The notes beneath the pieces are model-generated. The model made no database searches. It saw nothing but the letters and a program-made list of their open reading frames with translations, and had not been told where the DNA came from. This document shows positions 22,901 to 35,200 of a DNA stretch of 64,000 nt, one piece after another; position 1 is the first letter of the stretch, and each line of letters opens with the position of its first letter. Source of the DNA: Onthophagus taurus (Eukaryota; Arthropoda; Insecta; Coleoptera; Scarabaeidae); contig NC_091971.1 of assembly GCF_036711975.1 (NCBI RefSeq), positions 6,765,501-6,829,500 of the forward strand, read 5' to 3'. Both the position numbers and the translations under genes were made by a program.

Positions 22901-24690
22901 TAGTAAACACCATCTATAAATATAGATAATACGCCCAAATTGGTTAATGAAACCAGAGGGTCATTACAGCAACGTAGCTAATAACTAAGCATTAAGAGAG
23001 GTAGCCCAAATAGGTAGTGCCAAAGGATAATTAGAAAAAAGCGTGTCCAGGTAAAAGCATGTGTGTAACAGCCAGATTATGGATTGATAAATAATAAATA
23101 AGTAAGAAATTTGAGTTGTCTCAAACTTAAAATCTGTTAAGTTGGTTATAATCATAATTGGGTTATAATTATTTGTAAATAATGTTGTGTTGGTTCGTTA
23201 TAAACAAAATTCAACTACAACATATTTTCCTAGAATTTATAATTTTTGAGCTACAAAGCTTTTTATTCAAAAACGTTATATTATTTTTTGAAATGTCATT
23301 ATTGGTAGCGCCATCTAGCGGGATGTTGTAAAATCTTTTAACATCGATTAAATATGTGTCAAAATTCCACATTTTTTGAAATAAACATCTTTATATGTAC
23401 TAAACCGTATTTTTAGGAGTACTAAATCTCTTCCTATCTTACGTGACTATTAAATGAAATGTTCACCACTTCGTTTAAGCATTAGGTCGTGGATGTGCGC
23501 CAATTTATTTGATAAAATATTTGAAGATTCCTGTAATTTAATTGTTATTACCCGTAGAGGGCGCTAATATTTGTTATTTAAAAATTTGTTTAAAATTAAT
23601 TTATATTTTAATGAATCAAAAGTGTTTCATCAAAAAAACCAAAGTACTTTACATTGTTACGTTGTAAATAATAATATATTTAAACGTAAATTTCCATTTT
23701 CTCTGGAATCAAACCACAAAATTATTTTGTTCATAAATAATTCATTAAAATTATTTTTATTCATTCGATGATTATCAGCGTTTTCCAATAAATCTTATTA
23801 ACTCTTCTAATAATTCCTTTAAGCTATACAACCCATTTTTCAGATCCACCAAGAATAAACAACATCGTCATTGAATAACAAAAAGAAATGGAAAGTTACG
23901 CATAAATAATAAAAGAAAAAAATTTGATTGTCGTCATAACTGGTTTTTTTAATGTTCTACCTTAATACCCAAGAAACTTCATAACCTTCAAAACCACCAT
24001 AATAACTTTTTTTTATTTATTTACAACTTAATCTTATGTCGTACCAATTTTTCTTTTTAAACATTTTTTATTTAAACAACGATCGACCTTATTACGTAAA
24101 TTAAAACTCTTAATAGATATTTACCAACTTGCATTTCTTTTTAAAACATTAACCTTTTAACCTTCGCCTCATTTAAAATTTAAAACAATTATTACAACTT
24201 AATAAACGTGTTAAAGTATTAGTTTTTAAACATCATTATTATTAATGCACATGCACTTTAATCATATAAAATTGCACTTAAAATACTCTAATCACACTAT
24301 AAATTATATCAATTGATTGCGTATAATCCAATGTTTATTTAAACTTTAACGCAACACTAACCTAATTAATCTAATGCCGATACCGTTCAATTCAATTTTA
24401 ATCTACGAAGGTGAACGATGGTGTCGACAATAACTTGAAAAATATCGAAATGCGGTATGAATTATGAAACGGTAACAGTTCGAAATGAAACTTTAACACG
24501 AAAAGTTGAATTAAAAAAAAATAACGTGTCACATAATTCACTATTTTAATCGTAACTAATTTTTATTGACGTTTATTGAATTTCAAAGAACTTTTAAAGA
24601 CGTATAAGTGAATCGATTATTTTTTTTTCGGTTTAAAAGAATTGTCGACCTTGATTGATTTTAAACGAGTTCTGGCGGTCGTCTTAAAAA
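19943..24690. other. Rim 3' UTR and intergenic DNA
   Basis: The Rim stop at 19940-19942 is followed by AT-rich sequence with several AATAAA words (a cluster at about 20496-20508), so the true 3' end is uncertain and several sites may be used. Beyond about 21.3 kb the sequence has poly-A and poly-T runs and an ATT-triplet microsatellite near 22190. No coding frame of interest was seen. Confidence 0.6.
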
Positions 24691-24768
24691 GGTACCCCAG
24701 CATCTTGCCATTTTCCTTCATCTCGGCGATTTCAAGCAGACTAATTTTAAAGTGTTGAAAGAATAAAC
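24691..24768 (+). other. Probable 5' untranslated exon of the CRAL-TRIO gene
   Basis: A strong donor (AAAC|GTAAGTTTTT) lies at 24769, and an acceptor (CTTTTTAAG) ends at 25014, 32 bases before the start codon at 25047. The 5' boundary of the exon is not visible; a plausible leader begins near 24690. Confidence 0.5.
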
Positions 24769-25046
24769 GTAAGTTTTTAGTGATTGCTTTATTCCTTGTT
24801 GATTATCACTCACTTCCTGAAATGATTTGATTTCAGTTTTAATCTTTGACCTTATGAAATCATACGCTTTGTTTAACGTTTTGTCTATAAACCACATTAG
24901 TCATAAATATTATTTAAGTAATATAATACATACAGTATCGCTTAGTTTATAATTTAAACTCTTAACGTAAACTACTAATTGCTTAATATTCAATTTATAA
25001 CTTTACTTTTTAAGGTTAACAAACACATAAGAAGACATTTATCATC

Positions 25047-28000
25047 ATGCCTCCGATTACCGTGACTTTATATGAATTAGATGCTGAAGGTAAGTTTTAA
25101 TTTTATTCTTTTTTAGAAATCATTATATGAAATAATCTTGGTTAATTTTATTTGACAAGTTAAAAGTCAAAACGTACGTCAGTGGACCTGTCATGCGTTG
25201 CTAGGTAACGTGTGGTTACCGTTAGTTACTATCCACACCACCGTTATGGTTAGGAAAGAATAAATAATAATAATTGAGATGTCATATTTTAGCGCGAAAA
25301 AAGCTTGTTTAAATGTTATTTAAAGTTTTATATTTAAAGAAATTAGTCCCTAAGGATTTATTGTAGAGTTTATTGGGCAGTCCAATACTCTTAATGAATA
25401 TATTAATACCTTACTCGATGAAAGGTCATTCAGATCCTTTGGCAGCATGGCTGTGGAATACAACATGCTCCGTGTCCTCGTTCTCCTCACATTAATATGC
25501 CGTCTTTAGTCGGCAGTGCTCAGTAAAGACACCCATTAGAACTTTAATGCTGCTACGAGCAAGTCCTAAAATGTTTCCGGATCTGACAGTGGCGATGTTG
25601 ATAAACAACCAGCGTGTCTCATTCCAGGAGAACTAGTCCACAGTAGGCGAAGTCTCTCTTCAGCTCACAGTCCAATCCTATGTTTGACCATCGCAAATAA
25701 TATACCAAATGCTTGCTCGTCATTTCCAGCAACCCCAGAGTGACTTAGGACCCAGATCAAAGAATACTGTTACCACAACTCAGTTTGTTTGAAGTTCTTT
25801 TATAGTCATTAACCAGAGACACCGCTTTTACGGTCTGCAGCGCCTGGAGAGCGGCTTGACCGTCTAAGAAAAATCGTACTGTCATATTTTTGATTCCTCT
25901 CTCAAGAAGGATTTTAGCACCCATGCCAATAGCAAATACTTCCACCTGGAATACAGTACAGTGTCTTGCAGTATACTCCTGCCCCGACCCCTTCCGGCGT
26001 TTTTGATCCATCTGTGAACATGCAAATATCTGCGTGAATCTGGTATCAAGCTTTAATCGCTGACAGTGATCCCATCAAATCTAACGGCATTGATAGCACA
26101 ATATCAGTGGTTATAGTGTCTTCCGCAGCTCATTGGTATGACATGTTGAAACAGTTTTGAGCATATTGCTTAAATCTGTAAATGGTAGTTCTAGCCACTA
26201 CCTCCATATGCACATACAAAGGAGATAGGCCAAGCAGAACATGCATTGTTAGAATTGGCATTGTACTTATCGCACCAGAGATTACCAAGATCAACAAAGT
26301 CTGTCGGGCAAAAAATTAACTTTTAACTAGAAGGAAGGTTCTTTTTGTTATTTATTTGTTGATAGATTACACAAAATCCACAACATTGAGAAAGTGCATT
26401 TAATTGTAATAGATTTTAAGAGAGCGCGTTAGATGATAAAAATAAAAAAGATGAAGTTGTCAACGTTTTTTTTTCTGTAACTTTGTTTTTTAACGTTTTA
26501 TTAAAATGTACATAAATAACCTTGGAGTAATTTTCACATATTTAATAATTTACGGAAATTTTAACACAAACTAATCAATTAACGTTAACCTTTGTACTAT
26601 CCAACAACAAAAAACTCTGTTTATATTTCTACCAGTTTTACGAATTTAATAATCACGTCGTTATAAACACGTTGTCATTCCCACGATTAAGGGTTAACGA
26701 GTTTTCAATGAATTGTAACGAGGAAAATAAAAAAGGAAAAAAATAATCGTTATTAAATGAACGTATAAAAGCAACCATTTATGATGGCCATTAATTTAGT
26801 ACTTTGTAAATACGAGTAAAGTTAACATTGTTATTAATTTAATAATATAAATTATCAACAATTATCTTTATATAATAAATAAAGAGGTGAGATTTAATTT
26901 TTTTTTTCAAAAATGGTGCATTTAATGTTATTCTTACCTGTAAATAAAAAAGCATTATTTAATTAGGATGTTTACAATTCTTATTTACACACCACTTAAA
27001 ATTTCCAAGAAACCGTGAATAGAAATGACAACGTAATATTTTTAACTTTTAACTCTTTAATAAATTTTCCTGTAATTCAACGTTATTTTCGTTGTTTATT
27101 ATTATTATTGCAAATTGTTTTGGGAGTGTTTTCTAAAAGTATTGAGAGAATTCGATGGTCATCACCTCAATTTAAAAAGTTTTGTAACTGCGCATGATCG
27201 TGTTTCATGGTAGAGTAAAGTAAAAAAAAAGTACTTAAGACCCACTACCATCAACTCAACTTAACAGTTCTCTGTGGGCATCTAAAGAAGTTTTTGTGCC
27301 GTAAACATTACATTTCCGTCCTCTTTTATAACAAGTAGAAAATCAACAATTAAATTTATAATAAAAAAGAACCATGCCTGGTATGCATTTTATCTTCATT
27401 TTTCAAAAAAAATCTAATTTAATTAAAAAAAAATGAAATTCATGATTTATTCAATTCTAAATTTCGTCACATCCTTTAATATTCGATTTATTAATTCGCA
27501 TTATTTCATTTTCAGTTGCCGACACGATGTTATCAGACTTGAAAAGTCTCCCCAAATTACAAATCGGCAATTTTTCTTTGGAATTAGAAGTGGGGGATTT
27601 ACCACCAACCCTTGAAGACGTCGCCAAAGATGAGTTACGCGAATCTAAAGACGTCCAAACGGAAGCTATAGATCGCTTGAGGGAGATGCTTAAAGGTAAA
27701 TTTTACTTAAAAAATTCGGTTATGTAATGTACATTCTGAATTTATTTATTATTTTGCAATCGATTTCGTAAGCGAAAAATGAAATTTCGAAACAAAAAGA
27801 ATTTCAATGCCACACGAAATAAAAATCAAACCTGTTTTTATCAGTTATTAATAATCGATCATAATCGAAAGGTTGAAGAAGCTTCGCGTATTAATTACTA
27901 AATTATTCTATTATTGAGCGTCAATGCTTTATTATTGTGACATCTTTGTTGGCATTGATTTTATTTATTGGTTTAATTAATTCGTTTTATTTTGTTTAGA

Positions 28001-29180
28001 TCTTCCAGACTTAAAAACACCATATCATAGTAATACTTGGCTCATTAGATTTTTAAGGCCATGCAAATATTATCCAGAAAGTGCTTTAAAACTTGTAAGT
28101 ATTTGTTTAGAAATAAGTTCCAAGTTTCTAGTTCTAACTCTAGTATTAGTTCTGGATCTAGAATTAATTCTTTAGCCATGCGTCTCTCAAGACGGCTAGG
28201 TTGTTGCATATTAACTAATACTAGAACTAACACTAGACCTCTAGGACTTCTAGGTCTAGTGTTAGTTCTCTAAACCAAGAATTAGAAACATTCAGGTTTA
28301 GCTGTATCTCAAAACACACAGTTCACACAATTTACATTTTAATTTTTAATTATTTATTTTAATTACTTCTCCAGATACAAAGATATTACCAATTTAAATT
28401 AGATAACCACCAATACTACAACAATTTGATCCCTTCGAAAGAAAAAAACGTTTTTGATCACGATATCTTAACGGTTCTACCGAAGAGAGATCAACACGGA
28501 CGAAGAGTATTAGTTATAGAACTTGGAAGTAAGCACTTAATTTCTGCATGTATAAATTAATTAAAATATTTCTTTTTAAGAACGTTGGAAATACAATAAA
28601 TGCACGTTAGATGAAATTTTCAAAGGATGCGTTCTTTATTTAGAAGCGGCCTTATTAGAACCAGCAACTCAAGTGGCTGGAGCTGTGGTTATTTTTGATA
28701 TGGATGGTTTAAGTTTGCCTCAAACTTGGCAATTTACGCCATCATTTGCGAAAAGAATAGTTCATTTAATTCAAGTACTGCTACATTAATCTTAATTATT
28801 TTCCTTATTAATCTTCTTTTTCATTTTTAGGATTGCATCCCATGTAGATTAAAAGGTCTCCACGTAATCAATGAACCATCACTATTTAAAGTAGTATTTG
28901 CACTATTCAAGCCGTTTTTGAATGAAAAATTAAAAAAACGAATCGTGTTTCATGGCACGGATAGAAAGAGTTTGCACCAATATTTATCTCCGGATTGTTT
29001 GCCACAGCAATACGGTGGAAATTTAGAAATTCCGCGAATTACCGGACCGGACTGGTGGAATTTATTGTGTATTTGTGAAGAGGAATATAAAGGTATAATT
29101 ATGAAATAATTATGAGTGAAATACCAATAACTTTTTTTTACTTATTTTTAGTGATTAATTCATACGGATACAAAAAGTAA
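25047..29180 (+). CDS. CRAL-TRIO (Sec14-like) lipid-transfer protein, clavesin/alpha-TTP type
   Basis: Cytosolic carrier of a small lipophilic ligand (tocopherol, retinoid or phosphoinositide in relatives; the ligand here is unknown). Exons by phase: 25047-25089, 27516-27695, 28000-28094, 28375-28528, 28581-28774, 28831-29092, 29152-29180; 318 residues, normal for the family. Seen: N-terminal CRAL-TRIO-N helices with WLIRFLRPCKYYPESALKL (about residues 87-106), then the lipid-binding lobe with RRVLVIELGKRW, VAGAVVIFDMDGLSL, LKGLHVINEPSLF, FALFKPFLNEKLKKRIVFHG and the closing LPQQYGGNLEIP. This set of motifs is typical of insect clavesin-like proteins. The start has a leader exon upstream. The second intron carries a hairpin repeat and the first a retrotransposon remnant. 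It is convergent with ferrochelatase. Confidence 0.92.
25370..26100 (-). mobile_element. Broken 3' end of a non-LTR retrotransposon (RNase H region)
   Basis: On the minus strand, FTDGSKTPEGVGAGVYCK (first catalytic Asp of RNase H, near 26010) is followed in another frame by FQVEVFAIGMGAKILLERG (the conserved Glu block) and FFLDGQAALQAL (next acidic block). Then SHSGVAGNDEQA appears at about 25715-25740, the usual histidine block of element-encoded RNase H. A degenerate tail follows with a GVFTEHCRLK-like segment. The domain order and frame breaks mark a dead copy of an I/R1/Jockey-type element, inserted antisense in the first coding intron of the CRAL-TRIO gene. Confidence 0.8.
28110..28310. 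repeat. CTAGAAC-family hairpin in a CRAL-TRIO intron
   Basis: Contains CTAGTTCTAACTCTAG, TTTAGCCATGCGTCTCTCAA and GACGGCTAG, then ACTAGAACTAACACTAGACC and its complement GGTCTAGTGTTAGTTCT, ending with AAACATTCAGGTTTAG. These are the same words as in the 15565-15664 hairpin but rearranged and more diverged. Confidence 0.8.
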
Positions 29181-29391
29181 TAAAAAACTTGTAACGCGAA
29201 TGTATTATATAATTAATTGAAGCTCAATCGCCATAAAAACAAAAAGGATTATTATTTTTCTTAATGATTTATTTATTAGTTTTTATGTGTAGAAATTGTT
29301 TTTTTATCCTTGATGAAATTGAAGAACTCATTTTGTATAATTTGTTATTATTAATTTTGTTAGAATTAGAATTTTTTGGTGAAGAAATAGT

Positions 29392-29397
29392 AATAAA
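29392..29397 (+). terminator. Polyadenylation signal of the CRAL-TRIO gene (candidate)
   Basis: AATAAA about 210 bases after the stop codon; a second overlapping AATAAA follows within a few bases. Confidence 0.5.
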
Positions 29398-29399
29398 TA

Positions 29400-30281
29400 A
29401 AATGAAGGTTTATATTTTTTTATTAAAATTGTCTTCTATTTTTGAGGTAACCATTAACCCCAAAACTTCGTTTTTCAGACGATTAATAAATTAAATTTAT
29501 TTAATTAATCTTGTTTGTCAATTACTTATTTCCAATTATTTTTATAAATATTAATATTTAAATAAATAAATGTTAAGGTTAAACAACTTTTTTTTGACAA
29601 CTAATTTAACAGGAAATTTCTGTCGTTACTACCAACCTTGAAACTCGAAATGAGTTAAATTATTTTTTAATGGAAAATTTTTCATAAAAAGTTCATGTCA
29701 ATTTTCAAAGTGGTCGCCAAAACTTTTCTATTCGCTAAAAAACGAGGTGTTTCGTCTTATTTTGTTCAGAAAAGATCAAAGTTTCTTATTTTGTATCTTT
29801 TAAGACGCTTTGTTTGCTTATTAAAGAAAATTATTGGTTTCTTACAACGAAATATGCCGAAATAAAGTATTTGAGAAAATCAGAAGACTACCTTGCAATC
29901 GTAAGGTTGGTAATGGAAATGATTAAATGTCACTAAGTTTAAATAAATTTTTTAAACAATTTTAATTTATATTAATTACACTATATACTACTATTATCTT
30001 CATTTCTTGTTTTTAATTGTTATTTATTTATTTCTGTGTTAATTTCGTTGCAACTTTATCTCAAAACTTAGATATTTTCCAGATTTAGTTGCTTTATTTT
30101 TTTTTAAATTGGTACTATTGAATTAACAACTTCCATCATAAAATTGAGGTTATATCATTTTGATTTTTAAGAATAATTAATATTTTCCAGTGAAAATGAG
30201 TGGAAATCAAGATAAATGGACCATAGACAAGATATAAAATACGTTTAAGAAAAAACTAAACGCCTGACATAACCCAAAAGT
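29400..30281. other. Intergenic gap between convergent genes
   Basis: AT-rich. Two short segments, ACTACCAACCTTG near 29630 and AAGGTTGGTAATGG near 29905, are complementary and may be the ends of an old element of about 290 bases; too weak to call. No gene seen. Confidence 0.5.
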
Positions 30282-30287
30282 TTTATT
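30282..30287 (-). terminator. Polyadenylation signal of ferrochelatase (candidate)
   Basis: AATAAA on the minus strand, about 110 bases after the stop codon. Confidence 0.55.
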
Positions 30288-30398
30288 TATACCTAAAAAG
30301 TGATATAACCTAAAAATACGATTTTAGTTTAAAAATATAATTTTTTAAACCATTTTAATATAAATTTTTACCACAAACCCCACAAAAAAGAAATCAAT

Positions 30399-31808
30399 TT
30401 ATTGACAAACATTAGCATACCATTTTTTACTATGTAAACAATTTGTATTAACACAATGAGGACATCTCATCAAAAACTTTTTACTCAACTTTTTCCCACC
30501 ATTCAAATAAGGTTTAACAACATCTGCTAAAGCTTTGATAAATAATGGATGATCATTTGGAGCTGGAACTCTACGGATTTGTTCAACACCGATCTAAAAA
30601 TGAATTATTACAAAAACTGTAATAATCAATTAATTAACTTACTTCTTTTGCTAAATCATGGCAATACTCAATATCCATTTCGTGTAACGTTTCAATATGT
30701 TCGTTAACGAACGCAATTGGTACCATAACAAAGTTTTTAACACCTTGTTTAACAAAATCTTTTAAAGCTTCATCGGTGAAAGGTCCCAACCAAGGTAAAG
30801 GACCAACTTTTGATTGCCAACAAACTTGATGTGGGTTTGAATAATTTAATTCTTGCATAACTGCTAAAGCTGTTGCAGCAACCTCGGAAGGATATGAATC
30901 TCCTCTGCTAACAGCCTATGTTGTATTTTTATTAAATTATTTTATTAGATAAGATATATTTAAAAATATTTGCCTTTAATGGTAAAGAATGTGCTGAAAA
31001 TAAAATGACCACATCATTCCGGATATTTTCTGGGAAATGTTTCAGTTCCTTTTGAATTAAATCGGCGAAAGTTTTAACCAAAAATTGATTTGTAGGCCAA
31101 CGATCGATTAAGCTTAATTTTAAATTTTTTGGGAACGTTCGCTTTTTGTAAAATTTATAAATTGTGTTTAAACTAGATCCAGTTGTTGCACAACTATATT
31201 GAGGATATTGCGAAAATAAAATAGCGCGTTCTACTCCATCTCTAAAAGCAAACTTAGCTTAATTATTTTAATCATTTAAATAGAATTGATTTACTTTTCA
31301 ACTTCTTCTAAAGCTGTTTCTGTAAATGGATCAACATAACGAAAAGCAATGTAAGATTTATGAGGCGCTGTTTCTGGACAAACTTTATCTAATTCTTCAC
31401 AAAGTAATTTTCCTTGTAATTTAGTCCATTTTGTAATCGGCGAGCCGCCACCAATTTCTTCATACTTTTTTTGTACTTCGGGAGTTCTTCTATTTGCAAT
31501 CCATGCACCTAATTTACTACGAAATATTATTCCTGATTAATTAGTTTTTTATCCTAAAATACTTACTCTTGCATGACCGGAAGTTGAATCATATCGCGAT
31601 CGGTCATAATTCTTAACAAATAATCATGTACTTTGTCCGTTGTATCTGGCCCACCCATATTTATCATAACAATAGCAGTTTTTGGATTTACCTTTGTTGA
31701 AAATGAGGAGGTACTTGCAAATTTTAAGCAAGTTTTACCTAAATGTAAATAAGTGCTTTTTTAGGTTATAATAGTTAAATAAAGGTTACCTAAATTGTAG
31801 AGAGTCAT
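30399..31808 (-). CDS. FeCH: Ferrochelatase, mitochondrial (inserts iron into protoporphyrin IX)
   Basis: Last enzyme of haem synthesis, on the matrix side of the inner mitochondrial membrane. Exons in coding order: 31790-31808, 31567-31738, 31295-31516, 30974-31241, 30643-30915, 30399-30593; 382 residues, close to animal enzymes once the targeting peptide is included. Seen: short Ser/Thr-rich leader, then [68 protein letters not shown] (the active-site His), [12 protein letters not shown] and [20 protein letters not shown]. The C-terminal CPHCVNTNC with the Cys of QYSC gives the four [2Fe-2S] ligands of animal ferrochelatase. The fourth intron starts with GC, not GT (AAG|GCAAAT); phases on both sides demand this. 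The first coding exon is only 19 bases. Confidence 0.95.
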
Positions 31809-32240
31809 TATTTTGTACTTTAAAAGTTCAATGAAATGTAGAAAATTAAGATTAATACACAAGAATATGATAGATAAATTTCTTTACTAAATAAGTTAAT
31901 TAATGATAATGAGTGTTATTTTTGAGATATAGGTTATGTTTTAAATTTGACATTTAACGTTTCAATTACAGGTTTCTGTAATTTTAAAAACTAAATTAAA
32001 CTAAAAATGGATATCTAAATATCAATTTGCTATTTATTCTTATAAATAAAATATACAAATCCATAAGGAATGCATTAATTTAGTTTTTTTGGTTTTAGTT
32101 AAAAAATGCTTAATAATCCACCTTACTTTTAACGAATCTTGATCAAAATTACCAATACTTTTGATACAAAATCCTTAAAAGGTTAATAAATAAAATAAAC
32201 GTGGGTTTAACAAATCAAATCGTCACCGTTCGTAATTTTA

Positions 32241-35200
32241 CTATTGTGGTGAGAATCGCTGACAAATATTATCGACCCTAACTTTAAGATTGATCATGAT
32301 ATCGTTCGCTAACGCTTCCACCGTAACAAATTTCGACTTTTGAAAGTTGAAAATGTCCGCTAAGAAACCCATAACTTGTTCCTTAAAATACATGCAAGTC
32401 TCGCGAAGCGTTTCTTCGGGTCCTAAGAACCCCCACGCTAACAGTGGAGATAATTGTTCAGAAATTGTATAAAAATGAGCCATAAACCCAGTCGGAAACT
32501 TTAACATCCTCCTCTTCGTCTTTAAAACCGACCAAACAGCCGTAGTCAAGGCCCCTTCTTTAAACCCGTTCGATAACCACCTATTTTGTACAACCGCTGT
32601 TACCGAGGATGGAGGAGATTCCAAATCTTCAAATGCGTCCATTAAAATATAATCCATAACGACATCGTAAAATGTTAATGCTTTGACACCTTTAGAACTT
32701 AATTCTTCCTCTATTTCCCGCCAATTTTTACCATCTTGTAAATATTTTAACATCGCCTCGTAACCGATTAAAAAATCTTTTGGATCTTTATCGGCGTAAA
32801 GGAGGAGGTCTGCTAAGATTTGTCTTCCTGCGTCTACGAAATAGGCGTAATTTGAGGGTTCTCTGAGGAGATGTTGAAAACCTAATCGGACGCAATGAAG
32901 TTTTGCTAAATATTCGCAATCTGAACCGCACTTTACAACGTCTGTTCTTAAAGTTCTGCATGGAATACCACCGTTTTCCAGTTGGCGAAGAGCAGCTTGA
33001 TATAACGGTAACGATTCTAAGTCGGGGAATATTTCGGTAAATTCTTCAAATTCCCTTAAATCTGCTACCTAAAAACAAATTTAAAGGCTTAATTAAATTT
33101 TAATTTTATTATTTTTATCATTTTTAAATTTACTAATACCTTAGCTCGTCTTTTTACTTGTCTTTTTACTTTCATTTCTTCTTTATTACCTTATTACATT
33201 TTTTTACTTTATTTTTTTTAAGTATAACTTTTTTACTCAATCTTTATAAAAGAATTACAAGACGATTTTGGTCACATATTGTTAGCTTTTTTTTAACAGT
33301 ATTTTTTTCGTCACTAATCACGAAAATTTATCAACGTTTTGGGACGAAACACCATTTGACACATGGCAACATACATTGTCAAATTTGACAATTTCATTTT
33401 TATAGATGTCAACCAACAATACGACAACGACAAAATTAAAATTTTATTTTTCACCTGATCTTGAGCTGACGCAAAACTTTCAGCACCAGACATTTCCCCC
33501 AATTCGTCGTCCCCGTGTAAAGTAGCACTTCCAGTTTGAAATAAAACGGATCGTTCGTCTAAAAACAACATTTCTGAGCGTTCTTGAAGTTCCAAAGCGG
33601 AGTCGAGTAATTGTTGAAGATCCCTACAAAATCCTGCTTCTTCAGGACCTAAAACTGCTAAGGGACCTCCAGATTCTGATGATCGGGTATAAGCTGCTAA
33701 AGCATCCTCCCAATAGTTTATACTTGTTTCTAAAGCTTCCATACCTAGAAAAGAAATTAAACAAATATGAGTGGACTTTAAAGTTCAAGAAGTACCACGC
33801 AGCAAAAAATAGGTTTCGTTTCCAATAAGCTTCCTAAAATATTTTTATAATCAATACCAAATGAGGATATAATCAACATAATTCACCAACACTGTTTGAC
33901 TTATTTAGAATGGAATTTTTTATATCGATATAAAAACCATTTAAGTCTCATTGAATATGGAAATTATTATCGTAATACGCTTAAAATATAAAATGAGTCA
34001 TTCAACTCGGTAAAATTCTTAGCAATCGAGTACGTTTAAAGGTTGTAAAAAGTTGTGAATAAATCGAGGTTGAAGGCATTCGTCAGCGACATGAGCAAAC
34101 TCGGTTATTTCATTCCTTCATAATAAAATGGTAAAAACGTCGCCCGTTTGTGATTTATTATTGAAACAAAATTGGCAATTTAACATTTTAACAAAATTTA
34201 CGCATAAAGAACGCACGTGACTTTTGCAACTGTGTATAAACACAAATTTATTCCAGTTTGAGTGACGTAACCGCGCTTATCTGATATGTCCTATTTTCGA
34301 CATTTTTTTTTATTCACGACTCCCGAGGTTAACTAAAAGAAATCAACAAAATAAAACTTGACTAAAAATTTAATAACTAGGTACTTATTTTGTTTTATAT
34401 TACTTCGTGTAATTTAATGATAATTGAGCGTAATGCTAGAAAATAAAACCAAATCAAGGAGATCTTTCTCGATATATCCTGTTATTACCAGTTGATGCAC
34501 GGTGCGAGAATTTAATTTGAATAATGTGCAACTTTCCACACGGGAAATAGTTAATGTACGCTCTAGGTCGTTTGTAGTTCGAGAAGTTTGTCTCTCTTTT
34601 TCCTTATCTAATTAAAAATCGAGCGGATAAGTAATCAATGTAAAGAAGAAAGAACGTGCGTAGAAATCCATTATCTAAGCGCCGTCGTTGATGTCGATAC
34701 GGCGCGTGACGATGAAACTCTAATGACTAATTTACATAATATGTGGGCTTCAGTTTGTAAACAAATGGAAATTTGCATGTTTGTAAAAGTGCCGCGGAAA
34801 TGTGATCGTATCTATCCTTACTAATAAATAATACTTCTAAAAAGTAATTCATGTTGAAAGGAATAGTTTTGCATTTAACAGAAGAAGATATTTATAAATC
34901 GATGATGAAATTTATTCACAAATCAACTTTCTAAATACCATAATGAAAAGTTCACCAGGAACTATACTCTCGAACTTAAGATTGTGCTTATATGGGAAAA
35001 TTTATGTATTAACCTCCTATCTTCCAGTTTAAAAGGACGTGAAAATATGCGCCTTGGGAACGCTTTGGGAATATATTGAAAATTCTGTTCTTACCATAAA
35101 TTCGCAGACAAAGAGTGTTTTGAATGTTTTATAAACTTAAAAATGGTCGAAAACTTAAAAATATGGTTAGATTCGGATTGTTTTGTAATATTATATGTCT

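Noticed and set aside
29620-29920. Possible element with ACTACCAACCTTG / AAGGTTGGTAATGG ends
   Set aside because: The matching segments are only about 13 bases and not at sharp boundaries.
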